Shown here: piece after piece, positions 1 to 12,095 of the stretch | Position numbering within the stretch: position 1 is the stretch's first letter | How the letters are laid out: each line of letters opens with the position of its first letter | From: Colletotrichum lupini | Taxonomy: Eukaryota > Ascomycota > Sordariomycetes > Glomerellales > Glomerellaceae | Assembly: GCF_023278565.1 (NCBI RefSeq) | Contig: NC_064681.1 | Location: forward strand, 1,860,001 to 1,924,000 | Direction: 5' to 3' | DNA: 64,000 nt | Notes under the pieces: generated by a model | The model's input: the letters and a program-made list of their open reading frames with translations, nothing else | Databases searched by the model: none | What the model was told of the DNA's origin: nothing | Translations under genes and position numbers: made by a program

Positions 1-31
1 CTTCCTCATACATCTCACAATACCTATCATC

Positions 32-1494
32 ATGTCGGCCCTACCTATGGCAGCTCCGCCCAAGAGCCCCTTGGCTCGTTACCGCATTCTCTCTCCGACG
101 GCTTCCGTTCGCGTGAGCCCTCTGTGTTTGGGCGCCATGAACTTTGGCGACGCCTGGTAAGATTACTTTGAAGAGACCTGTCTCAGACATCCTTTTCTAA
201 GAAGTTTGACAGGAAGGGATACATGGGTACTTGCGATCAAAAGACTGTCGAAGAGATCCTCGACTTCTTTCATGAGCAGGGGGGCAACTTCATCGACACC
301 GCCAACAACTACCAATTCGAAGAGTCCGAAGAGTGGATTGGCGAATGGATGAAGAAAAGAGGCGTTCGTGACCAAATGGGTAGGTTTGAGCATCTAACCC
401 AGTGGGAGCTGTATCTGAAATGGAGACAGTCATTGCAACCAAGTATACCACAAACTTCCAAGCGGGCCCCAACGCGCCGGGCATCATGGCCAACTTCACC
501 GGCAACGGATCCAAGAGCTTGCATACCTCTGTAGAGGCAAGCTTACGCAAGCTGAAGACCGACTACATTGACCTCGTGAGCAGCTTTGTCTCTTATCTTT
601 CAAGCGATGTCACTTACACAGAGCAGCTCTACGTCCACTGGTGGGACTATTCTACTTCTATTCCGGAGCTGATGCAGTCTCTCAACAACCTTGTCATCAC
701 GGGCAAGGTCCTCTTTCTCGGCATCAGTGATACCCCGGCTTGGATCGTCAGGTAAATTCTATCAGGAATCATCCCCATCAAAGGAGCTGGTCTAACTTCC
801 TCATTAGCAAGGCCAATGAATACGCCAGAAATCATGGACTACGCCAATTCTCCGTATATCAAGGTCGATGGTCTGCTGCCTCACGAGACTTCGAGCGAGA
901 GATCATTCCCATGACCAAGGCTGAAGGTTTGCAGCGTCTTTATAGCGAGATTGGAAAATAACATCTGACACCATATTAGGAATGAGCTTGGCACCCTGGG
1001 GCGCGCTCGGCGGTGGCGTGAGTGCTCCTAACTCAATGTTAACTGATCAGAGAAGACAACGACTAACTTGGAAACAGGCTTTCAAGACGGAAGAGCAACG
1101 CAAGTCCCAGGAGGGCCGCAAAGTTCAGGCTAGCGAAGCGCAAATCAAGATCAGTCAGGTGCTGGAAAAGATCGCCACCAGCAAAGGGACAATCATCACG
1201 AGTGTTGCTTTGGCTTATGTCATGCAAAAGACGCCTTACGTCTTCCCCATCGTCGGCGGTCGCACTGTCGATCATCTGAAGCAAAACATCGAAGCATTAG
1301 CCCTGGATCTCTCCGATGAAGAAATTCAGGAGATCGAAGGAGCTGTGCCGTTCGATATGGGCTTCCCCCACAACTTCTTATGGGGAGAGAAGGTCCCGTC
1401 GAACCCTGGCGAAGTCTGGTTGTTGAACATGGGAGGAACTTTCGACTATGTACCAGAGCCCAAGGCTATCGCACCCAAAGAAGGCGGAAAGTAG
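32..1494 (+). CDS. Aldo/keto reductase (aryl-alcohol dehydrogenase / norsolorinic acid reductase-like)
   Basis: NADPH-dependent oxidoreductase of the AKR superfamily, closest in layout to fungal aryl-alcohol dehydrogenases and the NorA/StcV reductases. Seven exons: 32-156, 213-379, 430-575, 627-751, 808-926, 980-1017, 1078-1494, giving 378 aa. All six introns are GT-AG and short, and the joined frame has no stop. The catalytic tetrad is visible: Asp70 and Tyr75 in FIDTANNY, Lys102 in VIATKY, His150 in LYVHWWD. The C-terminal cofactor-side segment [18 protein letters not shown] is also present. The first ATG gives the usual N-terminus ending in [14 protein letters not shown], so the start is well placed. 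The substrate cannot be told from sequence. No biosynthetic cluster genes are adjacent, so a general aldehyde-reducing role is as likely as secondary metabolism. Confidence 0.93.
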
Positions 1495-2432
1495 TACTAT
1501 CGAGTGCGGAATCAGTACAAAAGGTGGCGGCCGATGGATTACTGAGAGGCTGTTGAAAAGCGACATGGTTCACAACCGCTGCTTGGCTGCCGTTCAAGTA
1601 CAATTTCATACACGTTTCTGGCCAGATTCTGATCCAGTTTGCGATGCTGAACCTGGTCAAAATCTGCAGACTCATTGCTCCTGGAACTGTCATCAGTCTG
1701 TTTGAGGCTCTGCAGTATATCATGCAGCATACTTTGCCTAGACGCCAATCACCATGCATTCTTTTCGCATCGCTTATGCAGGCAGGATGAAAATCCTTGA
1801 CTGGAATTACTGGCTTCCGGTGACTTATTTGAAAGAGATGTGATCAAGGCTGGCGCCTGGAAACTCGAAATGTTGTACCCATTCTTGTGATGTCTGCGTG
1901 TTTTGCAACATTCCCTCCAATCCGCCAGAGGCAGCGAGCGCATGACAATTGACCCCCAACTACACGAGGGAAATTCACCGAAATCAAGTATACAATAGTA
2001 CATCGAGAATGTGTGAAGAAAGTACACGGTGAGTGATCATCCAGCTAGTACAATCAGACGAGCACTACATGGCTTTTTATGGACTTGCTTTCCAAACAAT
2101 CCCTAGATGGGTTCGAGTCAGCACCCACCGTGAGGACTTTGCCACGCGAGAAAGCAATTACTCTAGTGCCTGTTGTCGTAGCACGGGCAAGGGAGGCATA
2201 AGGTAACGGGGAGTATCGCAGGAGGTACCTTCCTCACTTTATTTACAAAGCAGGAGCAGTAGCTCCATCACTCGCTCTTTCCTAAGACGAACAACTCATC
2301 AGCTGGCAACTACTTGTGAAGCACTCTTGGGCATTTCCTGCCATGATATGACCCCTGTTCTTCAATTTTTAACAGATTTCCTTCCACTTGTCTTGATTCC
2401 CAAGCCGTACCTTGTTTGATTCTGATTCAATC
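1495..2432. other. Intergenic region, nothing recognised
   Basis: Non-coding by appearance. Open frames here are short, overlap on both strands and show no family motif. It contains the 3' flank of the reductase gene and the promoter of the AT-hook gene. Confidence 0.6.
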
Positions 2433-3909
2433 ATGTCGCCGTGAGTCTAGAAGCCTGCCTCTCAGAGCTAGCTAATTAAGGTGACAGGCTTCAGGGGATT
2501 ATGTCGGCTTCTAAGGATATTTTCACATTCGTCAGAAGGCAAACATTCGAATCGGAGCCCCCTAGACCATTGCATGCAGTCAACGACGCCAGACGAAGCC
2601 TGCCGGGCTTTCCACAAGACATCAATCCAGACATCCTTGCTGGGGTAACCGTGAAGGTCGAAGAGTCAGACCAGAACTTCGGCACGTGGCAGTTGGTCAC
2701 TCACGACCAAAGCTCTCCGCTCCCAAGCATCGAGGAAAGCTTGTCAATTGGCGAGTCACCGCCTCAGAGTATGGGGAGCATCATGCCCGCCACGCCCCTC
2801 GACGTTGACTATAGTTTTTCGCCTTTCCCAAGATCGAGTAGTCAATTCGATCGAAACGAAGGTAAGTCTCATGCGATGAAAGGCGATTTCTTCTGACAGC
2901 TTGACTAGCATGGGATCCCGCAGGAGATGTGCCGGTTCCAAAACAATATCAGTTATCTGCGCCAAAGATATCAAGCCCCCTCAAGAGACAGCGCGGAAGG
3001 CCGTCCTTGAGATGCCATACAAAGATGACAATTGATAATTACAAGATGTTAACAGCACCGGAGAGATCCCAGGTGCCGATGTATCAGAGTATCAGGGATG
3101 GCTTTGATACAAGAGAGATCAACAGCTTCACCAAGCTACAGAGCACGAGGCGGCGAAAGAGATCACCAGCCCCGCCTGGAATAGGCTCTCTTCCTGTATC
3201 TTGCGGCATCAAATCTGCATCATTTCGAAGCAATACAAAGAGTACGAGGATGCGCGAAAGATTTGTCATCGACTCTGATCTACAAGAAATTACCAGAGTC
3301 AGGGCTTCATCTAAAGCAGTCGATCTACTGGCGATGCCAGAGTCCCAAGGAGAGGCAACTTTGGATTACTTCCACCATACCAAGAGGAACAATATCAACG
3401 AGGATTCCGGAAGCCCCAGAGTCTTACCATCCCTCCGCACCATCGAAGTATTGCCACAGCATAGAAGATCAAGACACCGTTCCGGTAAACTATTCATCTT
3501 ATCTGATGATGTTGAAGAGATCGAGCCCGCAAGACACGACGCCTTACAGTCGGACCGAGCGTGCGCAGTCTCCCGTGGTGATTCTCACGTAGGCGCATCA
3601 AGCCTCTCGCGGGAGGCTTCAGCCACAGCGCTGGTTGGCGACGTTTTTGGCGACGAGCTGCGTACGAATCAGCTGGCAACAACAGACAGTACAACACCGG
3701 CCAACACCATGACTAAGATGAAGCCAGATGCCGAACATAAGACCTCCCTTGGTCTCATGAGCACCGGGGAAACATATGTAGATGGAGAAACCCCAAAGGC
3801 TTGGCCGGCTGGGTTACAGGGAGAATCGGTTTGGACTGGCGCATTCACAGACCTTAGACCACGTCCCAATGGAACCTTTTCCAGCGAAAGGCAGAGTTAT
3901 CGAAAATAA
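2433..3909 (+). CDS. Hypothetical AT-hook protein
   Basis: Function unknown. Three exons are inferred: 2433-2440, 2488-2861, 2924-3909, giving 455 aa. The 8-nt first exon is followed directly by a consensus GTGAGT donor and joins in frame to MSPLQGIMSASKD. A simpler start at ATG 2501 is the alternative. The middle of the protein carries one AT-hook-like core, KRQRGRPS (about residues 148-155), the minor-groove DNA-binding motif. The rest is Ser/Pro/Arg-rich and looks disordered, with basic stretches such as RRRKRSPAPP. No catalytic domain is visible. By inference it is a nuclear, chromatin-associated protein. It is transcribed toward bub3 on the opposite strand, with 351 bp between the two stops. 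Confidence 0.72.
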
Positions 3910-4260
3910 GAACAAGGCGCACCTAGTTGCTAAATAGCAACACAATGGAGATGTGGGTATGCACGCAAATTTCAGGAATGCGGAGAATATGGAGGCACGC
4001 GTGATCATCGTAACTGTGTACAAAGCTTCCTCGCTGGGAGACTCTTGGGAGAATTAGCTTGATGGAGACTATCAAGATTTATCAACAGCCACGCTTCTCA
4101 CCCAATACCATGGGTATCATCTGATATAATAGATACCAGGCTTTTCCGTTAACCTCCCAGTCCTTTAAAAAGAAATGCTTGCATATGTAAACCACCTCAA
4201 ACGCCGTGCGCCCACAAGTCTTGTAAGATTCCATCACAGGTTTCTAAAGGCCGTAGTCGA
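3910..4260. other. Convergent intergenic spacer
   Basis: Spacer between the stop codons of the AT-hook gene and bub3. It presumably holds the 3' UTRs and polyadenylation signals of both. No other structure seen. Confidence 0.6.
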
Positions 4261-5504
4261 TCACTTCGCACCCTTGCCCTTGGCTTCCGTTTCGCCAAGC
4301 TCACGGATGAACACGCTTGCCTTGCCTTCAGCGCTATAGTCCTCCATGCCTGTTTCGAAACCTGGGCAGACACCAACGGCAAGGTACTTGCCATCCTTGG
4401 AGAAAGCTAGAGCCGCGACGCTATCGGGGAACTTTTGGTACTGCTTCATCCTGCGCTTGGCCTCGGCGTCCCACAAGGCGACCGTCCCATCACCACCACC
4501 CGAGGCAAAGGTGCCGTAAACGGGGTGGAACGTCATAGCATTGACCGGGTACACGATATCGCCCTCGCCATCAGGCGCAGCCGCGCGATGGCACTTGAAG
4601 GCGTACTTGCGAGCCTGGGACTCGGCCGAGTCCTCGAACCATTCGACGGCGACGCGACCCTCGATACTGCTGGTGGCGTAGCCGGCATCGTTGGGCATGC
4701 AGGAGATGGCGCGGGTGAGGAACTTGAGCGACGACTCGCGCTGCTGCCAGGGCTTGATGTCGTTAGGGCCGGGCTCGGCGAAGAGGGCGGGGATGTTGGT
4801 CAGGTCGTAGATGTTGACGAGGCGTGCGGTCATGGCAACGACGACCTTTGAGGGGCTAGCTGCCAAGGCATGGGGCTTTCCGGGCAGCTGGACGGTGATG
4901 TTCGTATCAGAGGGCGACGTTGCGTTGTGAATCTGGAGGGTGAGGTCCCAAGAGGCGGAGATGAGGAGAGCTGTGAGGTTGGTCAGAACGGCGTGGCGAA
5001 AGGTCGGCATAGCTGTGACATCACTCACAGTGCTCTGGGCTGTAAACTACACATCGTGCAGGCGCACCGTGTTGCGCAATGACTTGCTTCTCTTCTGTCT
5101 CAAGGTCGATCCTGAATAGAAAGCGTCAGCTTCGTCCAATGGCCAGTGGGAGCTTCATGGTTCGCCATACTTGTAGACGCAGTGGTCTAAACACGCCGCG
5201 TAGGCCTCGTTATCTGTCGCGCCAAAGGTTACGTCCAGGACAGGCGCCCGGAACTCAATGGCTTTGATGAGAATGCCTGGCGCATCTTCGCCTCCGCTAT
5301 GTGTGTCGTAGAGGTAGATCTTCTTGTCCCAGCAGGACACCAGAAGTCTGGTAGGCGACTCTGGCGCATATGAAAGCGAGGAGATGGCGTCGCTAGGCGG
5401 TTGCGCCAGCTCGAATTGGGATGCTGCTGAAGTATTAGTAGTTGATCAATATTGTTGGAGCGAGATTTGAGGTCGAAGTCCACCGAAAACTCACCGGGTG
5501 CCAT
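4261..5504 (-). CDS. bub3: Mitotic checkpoint WD40 protein Bub3
   Basis: Seven-bladed WD40 protein that binds GLEBS motifs of Bub1 and Mad3/BubR1 and recruits them to phosphorylated Spc105/KNL1 MELT repeats in the spindle checkpoint. Four exons on the minus strand: 5495-5504, 5171-5426, 5029-5111, 4261-4970, giving 352 aa. Diagnostic blocks: N-terminal LAQPPSDAISSLSYAPES, SCWDKKIYLYD, ISASWDLTLQIHN, and the family signature SSIEGRVAVEWFEDS followed by KYAFKCHR. Also present are YPVNAMTFHPVYGTFASGGGDG and a late WD blade DGTVALWDAEAKRRMKQYQ. Length fits the family (about 330-370 aa). The first exon encodes only MAP plus one base. The second intron boundary restores HSLLISASWD. It diverges from the eIF2-alpha gene. 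Confidence 0.93.
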
Positions 5505-6079
5505 TTTTGGGATTATTGTTCTGATGTTGTTGAAGCTCTTACGGTGAAGTAGCTCAATGCGCCTCTAACAACAAGCAGCTCTGGGTGTACCTGGACGTTA
5601 GCTTCTGGGGTCTGTTTACCTGAACAATTTGGTTGGAGGGGCGCTCACGTGGCGATAAGCGAAGCAGAGCTTATCGGTCGAATCAGCACCGATTCTGCCA
5701 TGGACTACCGCCCGGAAAGCACCCCCCACCATTGTTCGGATTTCTGCGATTTGTGAACCGCAGTAGCAAAATTGTGACTCGATCGCCCAATCACCAACGC
5801 AACGCCGCTCACACCCAAAAGGCCGCTTCTTTCGCTTTTCGACGTCGCCCCCGAGCAACTGATCCCACCGCAAGCGATATCAAGACCGACGAGTAGGCCG
5901 ACTCTCCACCGAGCACAGAGGAAACAAGCTATCCAAAGACCGGAAGGACGTGTAAAAAGCCCGCGCACCTTCTTTCGCACCCCGCCCCTCCACACCTGTT
6001 GGCCGACCACCTTCAACAACACCACCCAACCGCCACCACCACCCTTCGTACTCGACGACATCGAGCACCAGTAGCCAAG
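5505..6079. promoter_or_regulatory. Shared divergent promoter of bub3 and the eIF2-alpha gene
   Basis: 575 bp separate the two start codons, which point away from each other, so both promoters and 5' UTRs must lie here. A C-rich, CA/CC-dinucleotide-rich stretch (about 5960-6060) directly precedes the eIF2-alpha start, as is common in 5' leaders of highly expressed fungal genes. No specific factor site is claimed. Confidence 0.6.
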
Positions 6080-7203
6080 ATGGCGGAACCGAACTACAGT
6101 CACTTTCGATACTTCGAAAACAAGTACCCCGAGATCGATGAGTTCGTCATGGTCAACGTCAAGCAGGTTTGTGCCCCGCCGGCCCAACGCACACGGCGAA
6201 CCGAACCGCCCCAACCCACCCGGTCGCCGTGGATATGAAGGGTACATGAGAGCGAGAGAGAGGGAACATCCGGGTCTGACTGGTGATATAGATTGCCGAG
6301 ATGGGTGCCTACGTCAAGCTTCTCGAGTACGACAACATTGACGGCATGATTCTGCTTTCCGAACTTTCGAGACGTCGCATCAGAAGTATCCAGAAGCTCA
6401 TCCGTGTGGGCCGCAACGAGGTTGTCGTCGTCCTTCGTGTCGACAAGGAGAAGGGTTATATCGATCTTTCCAAGCGTCGTGTGTCGCCAGAGGATATCAT
6501 CAAGTGCGAGGAGCGGTACAACAAGGGCAAGATGGTCCACTCCATCATGCGCCACGTTGCCGAGAAGACCCTCACCCCGATCGAGCAGCTCTACGAGACC
6601 ATCGCATGGCCCCTCAACAAGAAGTACGGCCATGCGATTGACGCCTTCAAGCTGTCTATCACGTGAGTTGAGGACTATGTTTCGCTATAGCAAGAGGGAT
6701 TGTGAATACTGATGCGTAAATATAGGAACGCCGAGGTCTGGAACGACGCCACCTTCCCCAGCGAGGCCGTCTCCGAGGAGTTGAAGTCATATATCGCGAA
6801 GCGTCTCACCCCTCAGCCTACAAAGGTCCGTGCCGACGTTGAGGTCACCTGCTTCGGATACGAGGGTATCGACGCTGTCAAGAACGCCCTGCGCACCGCC
6901 GAGGCGCGCAACGACGACCAGACCCAGGTCAAGGTCAGACTCGTGTCCCCCCCTCTGTACGTTCTGACCAGCACGTGTCTGGACAAGAACCTCGGTATCA
7001 CCCGCCTCGAGGAGGCCATTGTCGAGATCCGCAACAGCATCGAGGCTGCGGGCGGTTCGCTGGTGGTGAAGATGGAGCCCAAGGCCGTTACGGAGAGCGA
7101 CGACGCCGAGCTGCAGGCTCTCATGGAGAAGAGGGAGCGCGAGAACGCCGAGGTCAGTGGTGACGAGAGTGTCTCTGAGAGCGACGACAACCCGGAGGTT
7201 TAG
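6080..7203 (+). CDS. sui2: Translation initiation factor eIF2 subunit alpha
   Basis: Regulatory subunit of eIF2, which brings initiator Met-tRNA to the 40S ribosome with GTP. Three exons: 6080-6166, 6292-6662, 6726-7203, giving 311 aa, the usual length. The N-terminal S1/OB domain reads from [20 protein letters not shown]. The regulatory loop [14 protein letters not shown] holds the kinase target Ser (about residue 55 counting Met, equal to Ser51 of the human mature protein). [19 protein letters not shown] follows. The helical and C-terminal alpha/beta domains include [21 protein letters not shown] and [16 protein letters not shown], with an acidic tail. The first intron lies just upstream of the S1 core. 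The conserved Ser region implies normal control by Gcn2-type kinases (family knowledge). Confidence 0.97.
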
Positions 7204-7923
7204 ATTTTTCCTTTAGAGTCAACGTCATCACAACAAAAAAGGGGCGGCTGGTAGAATGAGCGTACTGGCAGGCTGGGAATCCAGAGTGATTCTAATGAGA
7301 CGACCAAAAAAGAGTCTAAACATTTCAAAATTATTTCATCCTGGCTGATTGTGGGTGAGCGACGGACTGATGATACTATGAGACGAATGATCCGTTTCAA
7401 TGAATACGATGTATGGCCGACCTTACCACAAGCTAGGGCACTTAGCGAGAAGACGAATATGCCTATCATAATCAGCCCAATTGATGACAGTAGCTTTCCC
7501 CGGACACTACCTGACGGCTCATCAAAGAACAAATGTCAGTGACATCCCCCTAAGTAAAGTCGTCCTCCAATAGCCGAATCCGCATAATCCACATACAGTA
7601 CCGATGCTTGTGGACTTGCCATTTTATCGGCGCGGACGTCGTTGTTGTTGCGGTGACCGAGCGGTTTAATCTCCTGCGTGGAGCAGAATGCTCCTGACGG
7701 TTTCATTGGAGGCTCTCAATCGAGACGAGATGCTGGGGGCAAGAACGACTAGTTCCTAAATACCTACCTGAGGACTGCTTTGCCAACCCTTCATCCGATA
7801 ACTTTCCTATCACCTGATTACACCAGGATATAAACAGGAAGCCCATATAGGTAGGTTCCTCCAATTCCATTCCAGTCACCAACCAGAAGGCGCCCGTCTA
7901 GGTCGACGGATCAGGTAAAACTG
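7204..7923. other. Intergenic region, nothing recognised
   Basis: 3' flank of the eIF2-alpha gene followed by unremarkable sequence. Open frames are short and without motifs. Confidence 0.55.
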
Positions 7924-8021
7924 GCTGGGTGGTGGAGTGGTTTATGGTCAACAATCAAAAAATCCAGTCGCGCCAACAGCCTACTCGACGACAGGCTACG
8001 AGTTCGAGTTCGATTCCCAGC
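7924..8021 (+). other. Degenerate tRNA-like sequence (possible tRNA pseudogene or SINE head)
   Basis: An A-box-like word (TGGTGGAGTGG, from 7930) and a B-box-like word (GTTCGATTCC, near 8008) have the spacing of internal pol III promoters. The ends pair: GCTGGG at 7924 with CCCAGC at 8016-8021. I could not build a proper T-stem or an assignable anticodon arm, so a working tRNA is unlikely. The sequence that follows (about 8040-8100) contains a T-rich run (TCTTTCCTTTTT) that could stop pol III. It could be a decayed tRNA or a tRNA-derived short interspersed element; chance is not excluded. Confidence 0.3.
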
Positions 8022-8639
8022 ATGAAAACCAAGAGAAGTAGCCCCCAAATCGGCACCGAGGGGGTGAACTCTTTCCTTTTTGGGTCCAAATTGTGATGTT
8101 CTTTGTTCGAAGTATATATTGCATGTACTAGAAGTTTCGTGATCCTCGTCTCACCCTAGAGATTTAAGAATGAAGAATATTTTGATTCATTGAAGATATA
8201 TATGACTAGAAGGTTGGGTCTGAGCAACAGAACGTAAGGAGACGAATCGGCAGAGGCAATCGTGTCATATGATTACTACACTTCAACTCGATTGTGCGGT
8301 TCATTACTTATCTTTAAATGTTCTCTGCTGACCAAGATAAATATAAAATAATCACCATTTTCATACAATTGTCAAATAAAGAGATATCGAATCGTATGAT
8401 GGAATCTTGAAAGTCCCGCATGTAGGGGGGAGTTGTTAGGCGTACCTTAGTTGATGTTCCCAAAGCTCCAGTACTTTCTGGTGATAGAATTGATAAGATA
8501 AGAGATAAGATAACAACATGAGATGATGGCGAGCTCGAAACCTTCCTCGCGACAATTCTACCTGCAACAGGAGAGAAGGCGCTGTTCCCAAGGCACAGCG
8601 CGGCAAACCTCCGCGAAAACCTGACAATATCTTGCGCCC
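8022..8639. other. Intergenic region, A+T-rich, nothing recognised
   Basis: Moderately A+T-rich spacer upstream of imp2. No ORF or repeat could be supported. Confidence 0.5.
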
Positions 8640-9258
8640 ATGGCTTCCCGTTCGCTATGGGCGCGCGCACGAGGGAGCTTCCTCGGTGACACCACGCTTC
8701 GCCTGCTCGGGCTTGCGACCTGGATCCCGGTCGTGGTTACATTCAACGACCATGTTGCGACCATCACGAGCATCAGCGGCGGCTCCATGTATCCCTACTA
8801 TAACGAGGATCGCAATAAGACGACTGCAAATGATATGGTGCTCAATTGGAGGTGGAAACCCTCCTACGGGCTCCAGAGAGGCATGATTGTCACATTTAGG
8901 TGCGTTTTCACTTACCCTTCGTATCATGAAGGTTGAGAAGCCGAGCGGCGAGCTGACCCTTTTGCTTGCTCTTCACAGGAGCCCTTTCCATCCCGAAACC
9001 GTAGCGATCAAGAGAGTCGTCGCGCTGGAAGGCGAATATGTCACAACGAGAGCACCGTATCCGGAGAGAGTGGTCAGGGTACCGCAGGGCCATATTTGGG
9101 TGGAGGGAGATGGGCCACAGGATCAGACGCTGGACAGTAATACGTACGGTCCGATATCTATGGCGCTGGTGACAGGAAAATGCATATGGAATATCTGGCC
9201 TTGGCGCAAGTTTGGCCGCGTGAAATGGGAAGAACACAAATTCAAGGATAGATACTGA
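8640..9258 (+). CDS. imp2: Mitochondrial inner membrane protease subunit 2 (Imp2)
   Basis: Signal-peptidase-like (S26 family) serine protease that removes bipartite presequences of intermembrane-space proteins, acting as a complex with Imp1. Two exons, 8640-8899 and 8979-9258, give 179 aa, the usual size. A single hydrophobic segment (about residues 20-35, LRLLGLATWIPVVVTF) is the membrane anchor. The catalytic Ser49 sits in SISGGSMYP. The catalytic Lys98 sits in VAIKRVVALEGE. The box WVEGDGPQDQTLDSNTYGPI is the conserved region after the Ser/Lys core that marks signal peptidases. The Asn/Asp-type tail of that box and the longer spacing after the Ser box favour Imp2 over Imp1. Confidence 0.93.
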
Positions 9259-9997
9259 AGCGCGAATGGCTTCGTGTATGAATAAGCATGTGAGCGGGAC
9301 ACTAAGAGAGTTCTGGATTTGGGTTACAGGGTCATCAAAAGTTTATGTATACCATGAGATAGTTGGTCAACGACTGGGTACTTTCAGCTTCAACTCCCCT
9401 CTGAGTATTCAAGATTGTTTCTAATGACGATTGATCTATCTGGTCCTTAAGTCCGGGCATTTCAAAATCCCGCCATCTTTGAAGCGGCGCGGGCTGTCCC
9501 GCGTTACAGCTCGGAGCTCTCGGGACCGGGCTTTCAGCTCAGGGCCTTAGGTCCGGCTGATTCAGTCGACACTTGCAGCTGATGAAAGAAAGAGACGGGA
9601 GCTCACCCGACGGTGACGCAGCGGGAGTACAGCATTGCATGTGGTCTGTGCACCGCCAACAAAAATTCCCAGAGTCGGGAACCCTGCATGAAATTTCGAT
9701 ATCATTATCTGCAGCTGCTGCTCCTCCTCGCCGCCGCCAAGTTTTTGACAGCGCCAATTAACCCACGCGACAAACAACGACGAGGAGGCCTCTCCTTCAA
9801 TTTCCCTCGAAGCCCGTTTACTGCGTTATTTCTCCTGTCGTCCCGCAGCGGGAACTCACCAGTGCCCAACCGCGAATCTCTCTTCTCCCCTTCGACATCG
9901 AAACCGACCGACGTCAGCATTTCAGGACCGAGAGGGACCGAACCCTTGACGCAGACCAGAGAGTGCCTGGTCAAACAACGACAGGCATCACTCGCAA
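9259..9997. other. Intergenic region upstream of the carrier gene
   Basis: Holds the imp2 3' flank and the promoter/5' UTR of the mitochondrial carrier gene. C/T-rich segments lie within the last 200 bp before the start codon. No other feature seen. Confidence 0.5.
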
Positions 9998-11318
9998 ATG
10001 TCCGTCGCTGACCGCATCGTCAGCTCCCTAGCTCCGGCCGACAATAACGCGCAAACGATTCAGGGGGGCATCTCGGCTTCGACCCCGGCGGCGGCGGCCT
10101 CGTTCGAGGAGGATAGATATGCGGTACAGACGGGAGGACTTTTGCCGGATATCAGAACAGTCGGACAATCTTTTAGACAGGAGGATATGAGTTTACAAGA
10201 CGACTCTTTCGAAGAGGAGGGCCGCCCGCCTTACCTCCACGCCATGATTGCTGGAGGTGTCGGAGGTTCGACGGGCGACATGCTCATGCACTCCCTGGAC
10301 ACGGTCAAGACGCGGCAACAGGGCGACCCGCACATACCGCCAAAATACACGTCTCTGGGCTCGTCATACTACAAGATACTACGGCAAGAGGGCGTCCGAC
10401 GAGGTCTTTACGGCGGATGGATACCGGCTTTGGGTGGTTCCCTTCCGGGCACGATGATGTTTTTTGGGACGTACGAATGGAGTAAACGGTTTCTCATCGA
10501 CCATGGTGTGCAACAGCACCTGGCCTACCTCACAGCTGGTTCGTCGATCCTCGCGCTGTGCTGTCGAGAGACACTAACTAACTGACTGTTTTCAAGGCTT
10601 TCTCGGAGATTTAGCCGGCTCCATCGTTTACGTTCCATCCGAGGTGTTAAAGACCCGCTTGCAGTTGCAAGGACGGTATAATAACCCCTATTTCAAATCG
10701 GGCTACAACTACAGAGGAACCGTTGATGCGGCGCGGACAATTGTCCGTCACGAAGGACCGGCTGCGCTCTTCCACGGTTACCAAGCAACACTGGCCCGTG
10801 ACCTCCCATTTTCAGCACTTCAGTTTATGTTTTGGGAGCAATTTCATGCCTGGGCACGCACCTACAAGCAGAGCAGAGATGTTGGTGTGCCGCTAGAGCT
10901 CCTTACCGGCGGTCTCGCCGGCAGCCTGGCTGGCATTATGACATGTCCTCTGGACGTCGTCAAGACGCGTTTGCAGACGCAGGTGCACCCTGATCTGTTG
11001 CCCAAGGAGATGAAGCCGGTGGTCAAGGGCGCTGCGCACGCTTCAACGTCAAAATCTCAGACGCGCAACATTTCAACGTCTTCACCCTCGACGCATACCC
11101 CGCGACCAGGCGCGGTCAATCTGCAGACCTCGTCCGTCATCGAAGGTCTCAAAGTCATTTACCAGACGGAGGGGCTCAGCGGATGGTTCAGGGGCGTGGG
11201 TCCCCGTGGTGTCTGGACTTTTATTCAGAGCGGCACCATGCTGTTCTTGTACCAACGCATTCTCAAGTCATTAGAGACTTGGGATCCACCAGTGGAAGAG
11301 CAGGAGCGTGCCATCTAA
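9998..11318 (+). CDS. Mitochondrial carrier, Mme1-like (YMR166C type)
   Basis: Inner-membrane solute carrier of the SLC25 family. Two exons, 9998-10538 and 10597-11318, give 420 aa. The intron contains a clear CTAAC branch point. The three carrier repeats each carry the Px[DE]xx[KR] signature in variant form: SLDTVKTRQ, VPSEVLKTRLQ, CPLDVVKTRLQT. Six helices are implied. A roughly 75-residue N-terminal extension rich in Ser/Ala/Glu precedes the first helix. A Ser/Thr-rich insert (about HASTSKSQTRNISTSSPSTH) sits in the last matrix loop. Layout and the phrase GGSTGDMLMHSLDTVKTRQQG match the fungal group containing yeast Mme1, a magnesium exporter. Substrate assignment is therefore inference from family. 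Other SLC25 subgroups remain possible. Confidence 0.88.
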
Positions 11319-12095
11319 GGAGGGTTTGGAGGTTGGGCTGGAAACGGGTGATACCAGGGTTGGATGGAGAAAAAAACAAAACATTGTACAAACAACCCCC
11401 TCTGTACACTTTGTAAGGATAAACATGGGACTGGCGTTTGACGGCATAGTAGAAGGGGCATGGTGTCCGATAGAGAGCTGATAGAGCGAAAGACAAGTCC
11501 CACTTCAAGTGCTGATCTGATTTACAAAAAGCTAGAACCAATGTGTGCGATATGGTGGCCTAAAGTCGTTGTTAAAGAGATTGAATCATCACAAGGCTCA
11601 CTTGAGGGAAAAGTCATAATAAGGTTCATAGCTCTTGGGGTATATCTCAAAAAGCACCAAACAAAACCTCTTGTGAAAGACATGTGAGAGAGGCTGTAAT
11701 AAGGTGAGCTTTCCAGGTTGGTTCTCTGGGATGACCAAGCTCCAGCTAGGTGTCATATGCAGCAACCTGCAGTACCTGCCTGCCCCGCCAGGTTCTAGCC
11801 CAAGTGCCTATTGATGGCCCGGGGAGGAACTAGACCCCTGGCTACCCGCTAAGACCCCCCTGCGTGACGACAGACCGAGCTTCCATGGCTGACGCGGGGT
11901 GTACTGAAGCTTCCCTGGTGCAGCTCCCAAAATTTCGACCTGTGAAACACGCGCCTCGCGACAGGAACCAAGACCTCGAAACTCTTCCATTGTTCACCAC
12001 TCCTCCACCCACTGCAGCACCCATCCAACCGCGCACCCACTTTCACGGCTTGAATACACAAGGAAACTTCACGTTCGAATTCAATAGACGTTCCA
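11319..12095. other. Intergenic region, nothing recognised
   Basis: 3' flank of the carrier gene and 5' leader of bre2. No supported gene, repeat or RNA. Confidence 0.5.

Noticed and set aside
8055..8070. Word GGCACCGAG resembling part of a CRISPR tracrRNA scaffold
   Set aside because: Only nine bases match, the context is a fungal genome, and there is no array, repeat or cas gene. Coincidence.
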